Positions 39,647-49,394 are shown, numbered from the stretch's first letter. The stretch is 64,000 nt of DNA from an uncultured Rhizobium sp. (GCA_945952415.1 CAMFIF010000002.1:248001-312000), one strand, 5' to 3'. The notes: generated from the sequence alone by a model not told the origin. Program-made: numbers and translations.

Positions 39647-41491
39647 ATGGTGAAGACGATCCGCCTGACGATGGCCCAGGCCATCGTGCATTTCATGAAA
39701 AACCAGAAGACCGTCATCGACGGTGAGACCCTGCCGATTTTCGGCGGGGTCTGGGCGATTTTCGGCCATGGCAACGTGGCTGGCATGGGCGAGGCGCTGT
39801 ACCAGGTGCGCGAGGAACTGCCGACCTTCCGCGCCCATAACGAGCAGGGCATGGCCCATGCGGCGATCGCCTATACGAAATCGCTGTTTCGCAGCCGTTT
39901 CATGGCCTGCACCACCTCCATCGGTCCCGGCGCGCTGAACATGGTGACGGCGGCCGGCGTGGCGCATGTGAACCGCCTGCCGGTGCTGTTCCTGCCCGGC
40001 GATGTCTTCGCCAACCGCGCGCCTGATCCGGTTCTGCAGCAGATCGAGGATTTCGGCGACGGCACGGTTTCGGCCAACGATGCCTTCCGGCCGGTTTCGC
40101 GCTATTTCGACCGGATCACCCGCCCGGAGCAGATCATGTCCGCCCTGAAGCGGGCGATGCAGGTTCTGACCGATCCGGTGGATTGCGGCCCGGTTACCCT
40201 TTCGCTCTGCCAGGACACGCAGGCCGAGGCCTTCGATTATCCCGAGAGCTTCTTCGAGGAGAAGATCTGGACGCTGCGCCGCCCCCGCCCCGATGCGGCG
40301 GAACTGGAGGCCGCGATTGCGGCGATCCGTGCCTCCAAAAACCCTGTCATCATCGCCGGCGGCGGCGTGCTCTATTCAGGTGCAACGGACGTGCTGAAGC
40401 AGTTCGTCGAGACCCATGAGGTGCCCGTCGTCTTCACCCAGGCCGGCAAGTCGGCGCTGCCGGACGATCACCCGCTGGCGCTCGGTTCGGTCGGCGTCAC
40501 CGGCACGTCGGCCGCCAATGCCATCACCGAAGCGGCAGACCTCGTGCTTGCCATCGGCACGCGAATGCAGGATTTCACCACCGGCTCCTGGGCGCTCTTC
40601 AAGAATGACGGGCTGAAGATCGTCGGGCTCAACACCGTCGCCTTCGATGCGGCCAAGCATGCGGCGCTGACGCTGGTGGCCGATGCGCGCGAGGGGCTGA
40701 AGGAGCTTGCCTGCGGCCTCGATGGCTGGAAGGCGCCGAAGGCCCATGGGGACCGGGCAAAGGCCGAGAAGGCAAAGTGGGTAGAGGCGGCAGCCCGCGC
40801 CCTTTCGCCGAGCCGTAATGACCTGCCCTCCGATGCCGATGTGATCGGCGCGGTGGCGCGCAAGCTGGGCGGTGAGAAATCCGTGCTGGTGTGCGCGGCG
40901 GGCGGCCTGCCGGGCGAGCTGCACAAGCTCTGGCCGGCCACGGCGCCGGGCAGCTACCACATGGAATATGGCTTCTCCTGCATGGGCTATGAAGTGGCCG
41001 GCGGTCTGGGCGTGAAGATGGCCCATCCGCAGAAGGAGGTCACGGTCATGGTCGGCGACGGCTCCTACATGATGATGAATTCCGAGCTTTCGACCTCGGT
41101 CATGCTCGGGCTCAAGATCAATGTGGTGCTGCTCGACAATCGCGGCTATGGCTGCATCAACCGGCTGCAGATGGGCACCGGCGGCGCGAACTTCAACAAT
41201 CTCCTGAAGGATGCCCGCATCGAGATGATGCCCGACATCGACTTCCGCAAGCATGCGGAAAGCTTGGGGGCGATCGCCGTGAAGGTCTCCTCCATCGACG
41301 AGCTGGAACAGGCAATCGAAGCCTCCCGCGGCAATGACCGCACCTCCGTCTTCGTCATCGATACGGATCCGCTGGTCACCACGCAGGAAGGCGGCCACTG
41401 GTGGGATGTGGCGGTGCCGGAAGTCTCCCCGCGGGCGGAGGTGAATGCCGCCCGTGCCAAATATATCGAAAACCGCAAGCAGCAGCGCTGA
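39647..41491 (+). CDS. iolD: 3D-(3,5/4)-trihydroxycyclohexane-1,2-dione hydrolase
   Basis: A 614-residue thiamine-diphosphate enzyme that opens the cyclohexane ring in inositol breakdown. The N-terminal pyrimidine-binding part has the glutamate in [13 protein letters not shown], the middle domain resembles acetolactate synthase, and the ThDP-binding motif is [35 protein letters not shown] 39647 ([14 protein letters not shown]) is preceded by GGGAGGAA; the frame opens a little earlier inside the end of iolC. Follows iolC by 29 bases. Confidence 0.96.
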   Translation: MVKTIRLTMAQAIVHFMKNQKTVIDGETLPIFGGVWAIFGHGNVAGMGEALYQVREELPTFRAHNEQGMAHAAIAYTKSLFRSRFMACTTSIGPGALNMVTAAGVAHVNRLPVLFLPGDVFANRAPDPVLQQIEDFGDGTVSANDAFRPVSRYFDRITRPEQIMSALKRAMQVLTDPVDCGPVTLSLCQDTQAEAFDYPESFFEEKIWTLRRPRPDAAELEAAIAAIRASKNPVIIAGGGVLYSGATDVLKQFVETHEVPVVFTQAGKSALPDDHPLALGSVGVTGTSAANAITEAADLVLAIGTRMQDFTTGSWALFKNDGLKIVGLNTVAFDAAKHAALTLVADAREGLKELACGLDGWKAPKAHGDRAKAEKAKWVEAAARALSPSRNDLPSDADVIGAVARKLGGEKSVLVCAAGGLPGELHKLWPATAPGSYHMEYGFSCMGYEVAGGLGVKMAHPQKEVTVMVGDGSYMMMNSELSTSVMLGLKINVVLLDNRGYGCINRLQMGTGGANFNNLLKDARIEMMPDIDFRKHAESLGAIAVKVSSIDELEQAIEASRGNDRTSVFVIDTDPLVTTQEGGHWWDVAVPEVSPRAEVNAARAKYIENRKQQR

Positions 41492-41520
41492 GCCGCTGCG
41501 ATCCGAGGACTGAAACGACC

Positions 41521-42417
41521 ATGATCCGCTACGGAACCAACCCCATTGCCTGGACCAACGATGACGACCGTTCGATCGGCGCGCATCTCTCGCTCGAGGA
41601 TTGCCTCAGCGACTGCGAGAAGATCGGCTTCGACGGGATCGAAAAGGGCCACAAGTTGCCGACCGATCCGGAAGAACTGCGCAAGGTTCTCTCCGCCCAC
41701 AAGCTGGTCTTCGTCTCCGGCTGGCATTCCACCAACCTGCTGACCCATTCGGTCGAAGAGGAGAAGAAGGCGATCCAGCCGCATCTCGACCTTCTGAAAG
41801 CCCATGGCTGCAAGGTCTGCATCGTCTGCGAAACCTCCAATGCCATCCATGGCGACGATTCGAAGCCGCTTGCAGAAAAGCCGGTGCTGCCCGCCGACCA
41901 GTGGGCGAAATTCGGCGCCGATATCGAAGCCATCGCCCAGTATTGCGCCGATCAGGGCGTCGATCTGGTCTACCATCACCATATGGGCTCGATCGTGGAG
42001 ACCGGTGAGGAAATCGATCTCCTGATGAAGCATACCGGCCCGGCCACCAAGCTGCTGCTCGATACGGGCCATGCCTGGTTCGGCGGCAGCGATCCGGTGC
42101 GGCTCGCCCGCGACTACATGCACCGCGTGCGCCACATCCACTGCAAGAATGTGCGCCCCGCCATCCGCAAGCAGGTGGAAGAGGAACGCCTCTCCTTCCT
42201 CGAGGGCGTCCGCCGCGGCGTCTTCACCGTTCCCGGCGATCCGGAAGGCGGCGTGGATTTCGTGCCGGTGCTGAAGGTCGCCGCCGAACACGGCTATTCC
42301 GGCTGGCTCGTCATCGAGGCAGAACAGGACCCGCTGGTCCGCAATCCTTTCGAATACCAGTCCCTCGGCCTGAAATCGCTGCGGGCCTTCGCGCAGGAAG
42401 CCGGGCTGGACAGGTAA
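41521..42417 (+). CDS. iolE: Myo-inosose-2 dehydratase
   Basis: A 298-residue TIM-barrel enzyme of the xylose isomerase-like/IolE family that dehydrates 2-keto-myo-inositol. [16 protein letters not shown] at the start and the metal-ligand region [21 protein letters not shown] with [16 protein letters not shown] and IEAEQDP agree with IolE. ATG 41521 has GAGGACTG upstream. It follows iolD by 29 bases; about 485 bases and a repeat separate it from iolB. Confidence 0.95.
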   Translation: MIRYGTNPIAWTNDDDRSIGAHLSLEDCLSDCEKIGFDGIEKGHKLPTDPEELRKVLSAHKLVFVSGWHSTNLLTHSVEEEKKAIQPHLDLLKAHGCKVCIVCETSNAIHGDDSKPLAEKPVLPADQWAKFGADIEAIAQYCADQGVDLVYHHHMGSIVETGEEIDLLMKHTGPATKLLLDTGHAWFGGSDPVRLARDYMHRVRHIHCKNVRPAIRKQVEEERLSFLEGVRRGVFTVPGDPEGGVDFVPVLKVAAEHGYSGWLVIEAEQDPLVRNPFEYQSLGLKSLRAFAQEAGLDR

Positions 42418-42461
42418 GGGCTGGGCGGGGGTGGCCTGCAGGGGTTGAGGGGGTCGATTGT

Positions 42462-42817
42462 GCCGAAGCCTACCCCCCTCTGTCGGCTACCGCCGACATC
42501 TCCCCCGCATCCGGAGCAGCTTCGCTGCCCGTGAGGGGGAGATCGGGCTCCGCGCTTGTGGAAGCCCCCCCCTCTGCCCTGTCGGGCATCTCCCCCTCAA
42601 GGGGGGAGATCAAGTTGTGGCTGATCTCGGAAATCCCACGCTACCGTTTGTGGATGTGAAACGTCAGTTGTTTGACGGAATAAAAACGCCAGCTTCGATC
42701 TCCCCCCGTGCGGGGGAGATGTCGGCGGTAGCCGACAGAGGGGGGTGGGCTTCGGCAAGTGCCACCCTCGATCTCCCCCTTGAGGGGTAAACGCCCGGCA
42801 GGGCAGAGGGGGGTGAT
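42462..42817. repeat. RIME-like composite inverted repeat between iolE and iolB
   Basis: Module A at 42462-42508 recurs inverted at 42710-42756 with 46 of 47 bases identical (CCCCCCTCTGTCGGCTACC core followed by GCCGACATCTCCCCCGC). A second module, CCCCCCCTCTGCCCTGTCGG-type (about 42565-42615), recurs inverted at 42770-42817. The layout is A-B-A'-B'. This resembles rhizobial intergenic mosaic elements. The whole gap 42418-42902 has no other gene; DNA between A and A' is ordinary and includes a small CGTCA-N6-TGACG repeat near 42662. No transposase. Confidence 0.85.
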
Positions 42818-42902
42818 GCCGTGAACTCCGTATCCGGGTGACCTTGCATCATCCGCACCGCCTTGCGAAACAAACGTGAACCAAAACACAGGGAGCGCAG
42901 TC

Positions 42903-43697
42903 ATGTCGAAACTTCTCGTCAAGCCGCAGGGCAATAGCGGCCGGGTGATCCATGTGACGCCGGCGAGTGCCGGCTGGACCTATGTGGGCTTCGATGTCTA
43001 CCGGCTGAAGGCGGGCGAGAGTGCCGCGGAGGAGACGAGCACCAACGAGGTCTGCCTCGTCTTCATCTCGGGCAAGGGCAAGGTTACGGCGGGCACGCAG
43101 AATTTCGGCGTGCTGGGCAAGCGCATGTCGCCCTTCGAGGGGCTGCCGGCCTCGGTCTATATTCCCGCCGGTTCGCGCTGGGCGGTGACGGCGGAAACCG
43201 ATGTGGAGCTGGCGGTCTGCGCGGCACCCGGCGAGGGTGGCAGGCTTCCCGCCCGGGTCATTCCGGAGGAGGAGCTTGGCCAGGAAGTACGCGGCAAGGG
43301 CAACAATGTCCGCCATGTCACCAATATCCTGCCCGAGGGACGCCCGGCAGAATCGCTGCTCGTCGTGGAAGTCATCACCCCCGCCGGCAACACCTCCTCC
43401 TATCCGCCCCACAAGCACGATCAGGACGACCTGCCGAACGAGAGCTTCCTCGAAGAGACCTATTACCACCGGATCAACCCGCCGCAGGGCTTTGCCTTCC
43501 AGCGGGTCTATACGGATGACCGGTCGCTGGACGAAGCCATGGCTGTCGAAGACGGCGACGTGACGCTGGTGCCACGGGGTTATCACCCCTGCGCCACCAT
43601 CCATGGTTATGATCTCTATTATCTCAATGTCATGGCCGGCCCGAAACGCACCTGGAAGTTCCACAACGCCGCAGAACATGAGTGGCTCCTGAAGTAA
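42903..43697 (+). CDS. iolB: 5-deoxy-glucuronate isomerase
   Basis: A 264-residue double-cupin enzyme of inositol breakdown. NEVCLVFISGKGKVTAG and, in the second cupin, YPPHKHDQDDLPNESFLEETYYHRINPPQGFAFQRVYTDD carry the metal-binding histidines and glutamate of IolB; GDVTLVPRGYHPCATIHGYDLYYLNVMAGP closes it. ATG 42903 has CAGGGAG upstream. The repeat separating it from iolE may affect how much of the operon transcript reaches it. Confidence 0.95.
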   Translation: MSKLLVKPQGNSGRVIHVTPASAGWTYVGFDVYRLKAGESAAEETSTNEVCLVFISGKGKVTAGTQNFGVLGKRMSPFEGLPASVYIPAGSRWAVTAETDVELAVCAAPGEGGRLPARVIPEEELGQEVRGKGNNVRHVTNILPEGRPAESLLVVEVITPAGNTSSYPPHKHDQDDLPNESFLEETYYHRINPPQGFAFQRVYTDDRSLDEAMAVEDGDVTLVPRGYHPCATIHGYDLYYLNVMAGPKRTWKFHNAAEHEWLLK

Positions 43698-43745
43698 CAT
43701 TTCAGGGAATCCTGAATTTCATTTGCGCCTATGTACCTCACTAAG

Positions 43746-45110
43746 TCACCCCGCCGCTGGCAGTGCCCCGAATTTCCAGCCGGTGCGAGCGGCCCGGCGG
43801 CGGAGCAGGGCGACCGCAAGCACCAGCATGGCCAGGTCCGCCACGGGCGGGGCGAGCCATATGCCGGTCTCGCCGAAGAAGAGCGGCATGAGAAAGGCGA
43901 GCGGGATGCTGAAGAGATAGGGCCGCGCCAGGCCGAAGGCGGCCGCGTGGCGGGCATCGCCGAGCGCCTGGAAATAGCCGGACAGCATCACCGCCTGCCC
44001 TACGATGACATAGACCGCCACCATGAGCGGCAGGATGCGCCGGGTTTCGGCAATCACTGCCGGATCGCTGACGAAGAGCGTGCCGATTTCGCTCGAAAAG
44101 GCGAGAATGACCAGCTCCACCAGCCCGCAATAGACGAGCGCCACCAGAAGCGCGAGCTTGAGGGCGGTGCCCACGCGCTCCATCTGCCTCGCGCCGAAAT
44201 TGTTTCCGGCGATGGTCTGGAGCGCGGCGCTCACGCCCATCAGCGGCAGATAGGCGAAGGTGAGGATGCGCGTGGCAATGCCATAGGCGGCGATGGTGAC
44301 CGCGTGATGGGCGGTGGACCAGAGCGCGATATTGGCAATGACGGCGGCCGAGGTGAGGGATACGCCGATGAAGCCAAGGCTGGAGGGGGCGCCAAGGCCG
44401 AGGATCTCTCGCCAGCCGAGCATCAGATTGCCGGGCTGAGGCCGAAGCGCGCTCCGGTCCCGCAGGCGATAAAGCGCGACGACCCCGAGGCAGAGCGCCT
44501 GGGCGGTCACCGACCCCAGGGCAGATCCCGCAACGCCGAGATGGAGGATCGCCAGAAACACCCAGTTGAGCCCGATATTCAGGAGCGATGCGCCGATCGT
44601 CACGAGGCTCATGAAGCCCATGCGGCCTTCGCAGCGCAGCGCATCCAGCTGTAGCCCCAGAAAAAAGGCCACCGGCGTGGCATTGATCATGATGGAAAGG
44701 AAGGCCTGCGCATGGCGCGCCACCGCAAGGTCGCCATCCGCCGCCTTGACGATCAGGCTTTCGCCGACGAGCGCATAGGCGAGGATCGCCACCAGCGCGA
44801 CCGTAAAGGCAAGCCCGTGGGCGCTGTAGAAAAGGCGGGCGGCGCGACTGCGGTCCCCTGCCCCGAGCGCCCGGGCCACCAGACTGGCCATGCCGGAGGA
44901 GACGAGCGATTGCAGCGCCACCATCAGCATGGTGACGGGGAAGATCAGCGTCACGGCCGAAAGCGCATCCGCCCCCGCATACAGGCCGATGAACCCGGCA
45001 TCGACCACCACATAGAGGCCGCTGACACCCATGATGAGAATGATGGGCGCGGCGGTACGCCAGAAGAGCCGGCCGATCGGGCCGCGCAGGAAAACATTGT
45101 CCGTTGTCAT
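43746..45110 (-). CDS. MATE-family efflux transporter
   Basis: A 454-residue integral membrane protein with twelve predicted helices in two similar halves, typical of multidrug and toxin extrusion (MATE) carriers: AAPIILIMGVSGLYVVVDAGFIGLYAG in helix 1 and GAPSSLGFIGVSLTSAAVIANIALWS at the second half. Such carriers expel cationic or other drugs using Na+ or H+. The specificity is unknown. ATG 45110 has CGGAG about 13 bases upstream. Converges on iolB; upstream lies the Glyoxalase_8-type gene in the same direction, 55 bases away. Confidence 0.92.
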   Translation of the reverse strand: MTTDNVFLRGPIGRLFWRTAAPIILIMGVSGLYVVVDAGFIGLYAGADALSAVTLIFPVTMLMVALQSLVSSGMASLVARALGAGDRSRAARLFYSAHGLAFTVALVAILAYALVGESLIVKAADGDLAVARHAQAFLSIMINATPVAFFLGLQLDALRCEGRMGFMSLVTIGASLLNIGLNWVFLAILHLGVAGSALGSVTAQALCLGVVALYRLRDRSALRPQPGNLMLGWREILGLGAPSSLGFIGVSLTSAAVIANIALWSTAHHAVTIAAYGIATRILTFAYLPLMGVSAALQTIAGNNFGARQMERVGTALKLALLVALVYCGLVELVILAFSSEIGTLFVSDPAVIAETRRILPLMVAVYVIVGQAVMLSGYFQALGDARHAAAFGLARPYLFSIPLAFLMPLFFGETGIWLAPPVADLAMLVLAVALLRRRAARTGWKFGALPAAG

Positions 45111-45165
45111 GTCTGAAAAAATCTCCGAAGGAAAAATGCAAAAGGGGGTGGCAAGCCCCCGAGTT

Positions 45166-45633
45166 TCAGAGGCTGATCACGAGATGGGGCAGGCCATTCG
45201 ACGTGTGCTGCGGGGAAATGCCCTTGCTGTTTACCGTGGCATGGACGCGCTGGCGGAAGGCCGAGAAGCTTTCGAAGGTCACCACATCCACGGGCTCGTC
45301 GAAATGGATGGCGAGCCGATAGTGTTCGCCATCGGCAAGGGCCGTCACCGAGCGGATTTCACCGGTAAAGGCCTGGCCCAGATAGCGGCCCGAGATGATG
45401 GTGCCCACGGCGAAGCCGGGCTCGGCATTGCGGGGCAGCGCCCGTTTCAGGGCGCTTGCCGAGAGGCTGTTCCAGTCACGGAAGCCGTGCTGGCGGGCCA
45501 CCAGTTCCAGCGCCTCGCCATGGGAGACGGGCCTGTTTTCTGCGCTCAGCGTTTCGCGCAGCCTCTTTGCCTGCTGCTTGTAGGACTGGATGGGGTCGGC
45601 CGGGAGTGGGGCCTTGCGGTCGGTCATGGTCAT
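45166..45633 (-). CDS. Glyoxalase_8-type superfamily protein
   Basis: A 155-residue protein whose N-terminal part (IQSYKQQAKRLRETLSAENRPVSHGEALELVARQHGFRDWNSLSA, about 16-60) is a short helical motif found in proteins annotated as glyoxalase superfamily (Glyoxalase_8). The remaining half, with VGTIISGRYLGQAFTGEIRSV and HFDEPVDVVTFESFSAFRQRV, looks like a small beta-rich domain. No catalytic residues are evident. Start ATG 45633 or 45627. Function unknown; it precedes the MATE gene and could be co-transcribed. Confidence 0.7.
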   Translation of the reverse strand: MTMTDRKAPLPADPIQSYKQQAKRLRETLSAENRPVSHGEALELVARQHGFRDWNSLSASALKRALPRNAEPGFAVGTIISGRYLGQAFTGEIRSVTALADGEHYRLAIHFDEPVDVVTFESFSAFRQRVHATVNSKGISPQHTSNGLPHLVISL

Positions 45634-45945
45634 GCCTTTCCAGGAACATGCCTCTTCTCAATCCGGGGTCCGCATTGCCAGTTGCGAGGCATGGTGCCCT
45701 GTGGGCGCGATCATGTCGTCGAAAAAGAGCGAGGGCTTCACCATGGCCTTCAGGCCTGCGGACGGCGGGTGCCTCGAACCGTGGCCTCTTATGCCCGCCG
45801 CCGGGCGGGGCTGTCAACCACCCTTCCCGCTTTGAAACGGCAAGCATGGCACAATGCGGGATCGCTTAGAATGGAAAGGATTACGGAAACCAAACATCCA
45901 TTATTTCCGGATATTCTGCCCCCAAAAGTTCGAAGGAGGCCCGCC
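45634..45945. other. Divergent gene-free gap before the PilZ-like gene
   Basis: About 310 bases between two divergent genes; must hold their promoters. A short CCCGCC-GCC-GGGCGGG hairpin is near 45792; nothing else recognisable. Confidence 0.4.
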
Positions 45946-46299
45946 ATGTCTCTCCCTACCCACGACCTCAGCAACAACAGGGCGGAATCGCCGGACAAGG
46001 CGTTTCAGAGCTTCACGCTGCATCGGCCCGGCAAGATCATCTTTGTCGGCCATCACTTGAGCACCAAGAACCATGTGCGCTGCATCATCAAGAAGATCTC
46101 GCAATATGGGGCGGAGCTGGAGGTCATTCCCGGACTCGAAATTCCGAAGAACTTCTTCCTCGAAATCCTCGGCATTCATGACGAGATCGGCTGCACGCTG
46201 ATGCGCCGGCAGGAGGAGATCGTCACCGTCGGCTTCAACATGCTGATCGATCCGGAATTCCTGCATCACGTGCTGCGGCTGGATTTCGAAAGCCGCTGA
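45946..46299 (+). CDS. Degenerate PilZ-like protein
   Basis: A 117-residue protein in which residues about 25-110 have the strand pattern of a PilZ domain (RPGKIIFVGHH... VRCIIKKISQYGAELEV... IPKNFFLEI... VGFNML). The c-di-GMP motifs are altered: RxxxR reads RPGK and [DN]xSxxG reads KISQYG. It is therefore unlikely to bind c-di-GMP in the usual way. GAAGGAGG stands 7 bases before the ATG at 45946, which supports this start. Standalone gene. Confidence 0.7.
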   Translation: MSLPTHDLSNNRAESPDKAFQSFTLHRPGKIIFVGHHLSTKNHVRCIIKKISQYGAELEVIPGLEIPKNFFLEILGIHDEIGCTLMRRQEEIVTVGFNMLIDPEFLHHVLRLDFESR

Positions 46300-46405
46300 T
46301 CCGGCCGGCTTCATGGGCTTACGGGGCTTTACGGTCCGTTCGGCTGCCCTATCTCCTCCCCTATCCGCGTGGCCAGCTAGGCCCCGCGCCTGCCCGGGAG
46401 CATCC

Positions 46406-46807
46406 ATGAAGCCCTTTGCCATCGCCTATGTCGGCGCCCTCGTTACCCTGCTTGCCCTCGATGCCGTCTGGCTTGGCCTGACGGCGCGGTCCTTCTATGT
46501 GCCGAAGCTCGCCCATCTCATGGCGGAGCAGCCGAATTTCCTCATCGCCGCGCTCTTCTATCTCTTCTATGCGGTGGCGGTGGCCATCCTGGCGAGCATG
46601 CAGGGCTACAGCCAGGCCTCGCTGATGACGGCGCTCGGGTTCGGCGCCATTCTCGGCTTTGCCGCCTACGGCACCTATGATTTCACCAATCTCGCCACCC
46701 TGCGCGACTGGCCGGTGATCGTCACCGTCGTCGACATCATCTGGGGCACGGCCGTCACTGCCGCATCGGCCACGGGCGGCTATCTGGCGCTGCGCTGGTT
46801 TGCCTGA
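46406..46807 (+). CDS. DUF2177 family membrane protein
   Basis: A 133-residue protein with four hydrophobic segments: YVGALVTLLALDAVWLGLTARSFY, FLIAALFYLFYAVAVAILAS, ALGFGAILGFAAYGTYDFTNLATL and VDIIWGTAVTAASATGGYLAL. The pattern and the YDFTNLATLRDWP motif match DUF2177 inner-membrane proteins, whose role is unknown. ATG 46406 is preceded by CGGGAG; the frame opens earlier without similarity. 88 bases before the aminotransferase gene. Confidence 0.85.
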   Translation: MKPFAIAYVGALVTLLALDAVWLGLTARSFYVPKLAHLMAEQPNFLIAALFYLFYAVAVAILASMQGYSQASLMTALGFGAILGFAAYGTYDFTNLATLRDWPVIVTVVDIIWGTAVTAASATGGYLALRWFA

Positions 46808-46894
46808 GTCAAAAGAGGCGCCATCCACCCCTTGCCGGGAGGACGAATCCGGTTAGGCTCGCGGCGAGATCCATTTCGTTTCGCGAGCCTTCCC

Positions 46895-48004
46895 ATGTCT
46901 GCCTTTTCGCGCTTCACGCCCCTTGTCGACACGCTTCCGGCGACGGTGCCCTTCGTGGGTCCGGAAGCCATCGAGAGAAACCGGGGCCTTCGCGTTCGGG
47001 CGCGGATCGGCGCGAACGAAAGCGGTTTCGGACCGGCGCCCTCGGTCCTTGCCGCCATGGCGGACCATGCGGGCGAGATCTGGCAGTATAATGATCCAGA
47101 GAATTTCGCGCTGAAACAGGCGCTTGGCGCCCATCTCGGCATCGGTGCCGGGCATATCGGCATCGGCGAGGGCATTGACGGGCTTCTCGGGCTCATCGTC
47201 CGGCTCGTCATTGCGGGTGGGGAAACGGTGGTGACCTCGCTCGGGGCCTATCCGACCTTCAACTATCACGTGGCGGGTTTCGGCGGACGGCTCTTTACCG
47301 TGCCCTATCGGGACGACCGGGAGAATCTCGACGGTCTCCTCGATGCGGCCCGGCGGGAAAATGCGCGCCTCCTCTATCTCGCCAATCCCGATAATCCCAT
47401 GGGGAGCTGGTGGGAGGCAGAGGAGATCGTCGCCTTTGCAAGGGCGGTGCCCGAAACGACGCTCCTGATCCTCGACGAGGCCTATTCGGAAACCGGCCCG
47501 GCATCGGCGCTTCCCGCCGTGACCGCACTTCTCGACCGGCCGAATGTCATCCGGACCCGTACCTTCTCAAAAGCCTATGGGCTGGCCGGTGCGCGGGTTG
47601 GCTACACGATCTCGACGCCCGAGAATGCTGCGGCCTTCGACCGGATCCGCCATCATTTCGGCATGAACCGGCTGGCAACCGAGGCCGCGCTTGCCGCGCT
47701 CAAGGACCAGACCTATCTTCGAGAGGTCATCGGCAAGATCGCCGCCTCGCGCGATCGCATCGCCGCTATCGCACGGGAAAACGGGCTCTCGCCCCTGCCC
47801 TCAGCCACCAATTTCGTCGCCATCGATACGGGCGGCGACGGGCAGCGCGCCCGTGCCATCGTCGACGGGCTGATGGAGCATGGCGTTTTCATCCGCATGC
47901 CGGGAGTGGCGCCGCTCAACCGCTGCATCCGCGTGAGCACCGGGCCGGACGCGGCCATGGACCTTCTGGCGGAAGCCCTGCCGAAGGTGCTGAAAAAGCT
48001 GTAG
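46895..48004 (+). CDS. PLP-dependent aminotransferase, HisC-like
   Basis: A 369-residue fold-type I aminotransferase similar to histidinol-phosphate aminotransferases: LRVRARIGANESGFGPAPSVLAAM, YNDPENFALKQALGAHLG, LANPDNPMGSWW, LILDEAYSE and the PLP lysine in TRTFSKAYGLAGARVGY. Similar enzymes in alphaproteobacteria act on aromatic amino acids or histidinol phosphate; no his gene is adjacent, so the substrate is open. ATG 46895 begins the conserved part. Confidence 0.88.
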   Translation: MSAFSRFTPLVDTLPATVPFVGPEAIERNRGLRVRARIGANESGFGPAPSVLAAMADHAGEIWQYNDPENFALKQALGAHLGIGAGHIGIGEGIDGLLGLIVRLVIAGGETVVTSLGAYPTFNYHVAGFGGRLFTVPYRDDRENLDGLLDAARRENARLLYLANPDNPMGSWWEAEEIVAFARAVPETTLLILDEAYSETGPASALPAVTALLDRPNVIRTRTFSKAYGLAGARVGYTISTPENAAAFDRIRHHFGMNRLATEAALAALKDQTYLREVIGKIAASRDRIAAIARENGLSPLPSATNFVAIDTGGDGQRARAIVDGLMEHGVFIRMPGVAPLNRCIRVSTGPDAAMDLLAEALPKVLKKL

Positions 48005-48024
48005 AACAGCGCCCAAGATAAAAG

Positions 48025-48060
48025 GGACCGCGCCGGCCTTGTCCCTGCCGGTCGCGGTCC
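48025..48060. terminator. Hairpin after the aminotransferase gene
   Basis: GGACCGCG (48025-48032) pairs with CGCGGTCC (48053-48060), extended inward by CCGGC/GCCGG with one bulge; 21 bases past the stop codon. No T-run. Confidence 0.5.
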
Positions 48061-48253
48061 GCCGATGTGGTGACATTGGCCCGTCCAAAAGCCCCCGCCA
48101 CTTCCCCCTGCCGGGCGTCCCGCGCCCGTTCTTTCCGGTATCCGGTCTTTCTCGCGCCCTCTTCCGTGGCTTACGATCGGTCCGGTCCCGAATGGGGGTT
48201 CCTTGTCATGTTCTAGGGATTTCGTTGCCGGCCAGAGCCCGCCGGCAGAGCAT

Positions 48254-48499
48254 TCAGTGCATGGTCATCCATTCGCGGGCGGCGCGAAGGGCGGCAGCCA
48301 GCTGCGTCTTGCTCATCGAGGCGGCCAGATCCGAACGGAGTTCGGCGGCGCGGTCGGAGCCCTTGATCGCAGCGATGTTCAGCCATTTGTGCGCGGCGAC
48401 CAGATCCACGTCGCAACCACGGCCGGTTGCATATTTGAGGCCCATCTCGCAGAGGGCATCGGGTCGGATTTCGGTGTTGTAGCTTTCGATCTGTGCCAT
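48254..48499 (-). CDS. Small Sel1-repeat protein
   Basis: An 81-residue protein carrying one and a half Sel1-like helical repeats: ALCEMGLKYATGRGCDVDLVAAHKWLNIAAIKGSDRAAELRSDLAA. ATG 48499 has AGGGACAG about 6 bases upstream; the frame is open to 48733 but that part is unrelated. Such very short Sel1 proteins are widespread in Rhizobiales and their job is not known. No signal peptide. Confidence 0.8.
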   Translation of the reverse strand: MAQIESYNTEIRPDALCEMGLKYATGRGCDVDLVAAHKWLNIAAIKGSDRAAELRSDLAASMSKTQLAAALRAAREWMTMH

Positions 48500-49031
48500 T
48501 TTTCTGTCCCTGTCAAAAAAGTTGCGTGGCTCTTTTCCCTGTCTTGTCAGCCTCTTGGCGGGCCTTTCCGGTTCAGCCCTCCCGTCTTTGTGCGGGGTTT
48601 TGTGGGGCCTTGCGGAGCGGCGGGGTGTTCCCCGCTCGTTGTTGAGGTGAATATGCCAAACTCCTTTCAATACTCGCTTAAAATGCATGATTAATTTGAG
48701 ACAAACGAAATACAAACGATCGGTAAAGATCACCGGGCGTTAAGCATCAGAGACCCTGTATTTGCGGGATTCTCGCTATTTTTCAACGCTTTGTTAGGCA
48801 CGCGGTTTTCACCCTTCCCTAACCACGCGAAACGAAGCCATCCGGTCAAATGCGGGCTTATCCGTGCCCGTTGCGGCTGCAATTGCCTGTTTACCTTTAC
48901 GTACGCGTCAGCTAGCATGGTCCATGGCGGGCTGTGAAAGGAATGCTTTGACAGATCGCCACGGGAGAAGCAGATTTCGTCATGCCGGCCCGGGAGTGCC
49001 GGCATTGGCAGGACATCTTTGGAGGATGTGG
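48500..49031. other. Divergent gene-free region before the DUF2147 gene
   Basis: About 530 bases. AT-rich around 48650-48800, the likely promoter zone of the small Sel1 gene. A perfect hairpin ATGCCGGC-N8-GCCGGCAT at 48982-49005 lies in the leader of the DUF2147 gene, 26 bases before its start. No other gene seen. Confidence 0.5.
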
Positions 49032-49370
49032 ATGATCCGGAAGACAATCATGGCGGCCGCGCTGATCGTGGCAACGGTACCGGCCCTTGCGGCAGAGCCC
49101 ATCGAAGGCCAATGGAAGACGGCCAGCGGCGAAACGGCAGCCATTGCCCCCTGCGGCGGCAATTTCTGCGTGACGCTGAAAACCGGCAAATATGCCGGCA
49201 AGACAATCGGCAAACTTGCCGGCTCCGGCAACAGCTATTCAGGCGAAATCACCGATCCGAAGGATGACAAGACCTATAGCGGCTCCGGCTCGGTCAACGG
49301 CAATTCGCTGAAGATGAAGGGCTGCGTGCTGATGATCCTTTGCAAATCGCAGACCTGGACGCGGCTCTGA
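49032..49370 (+). CDS. Exported DUF2147 family protein
   Basis: A 112-residue protein with signal peptide (about 1-20, MIRKTIMAAALIVATVPALA) and a small beta-rich lipocalin-like domain: PIEGQWKTASGETAAIAPCGGNFCVTLKTGKYAGKTIG, ending LKMKGCVLMILCKSQTWTR. Four cysteines could form two disulphides. Spacing from GGAGG (49021-49025) favours ATG 49032 over the in-frame ATG at 49026. DUF2147 proteins are periplasmic and of unknown role; here the domain is shorter than usual. Confidence 0.82.
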   Translation: MIRKTIMAAALIVATVPALAAEPIEGQWKTASGETAAIAPCGGNFCVTLKTGKYAGKTIGKLAGSGNSYSGEITDPKDDKTYSGSGSVNGNSLKMKGCVLMILCKSQTWTRL

Positions 49371-49394
49371 GCCGTTCTCTTCTCCATCATCTTC

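Noticed and set aside
42462..42817. Insertion sequence or CRISPR-like array in the iolE-iolB gap
   Set aside because: Only two inverted pairs, no transposase frame, no regular direct repeats with spacers; fits a rhizobial intergenic mosaic element.
43741..45141. Second long minus-strand frame shifted within the MATE gene
   Set aside because: Rich in arginine and histidine and without membrane pattern; an out-of-frame shadow of the true gene.
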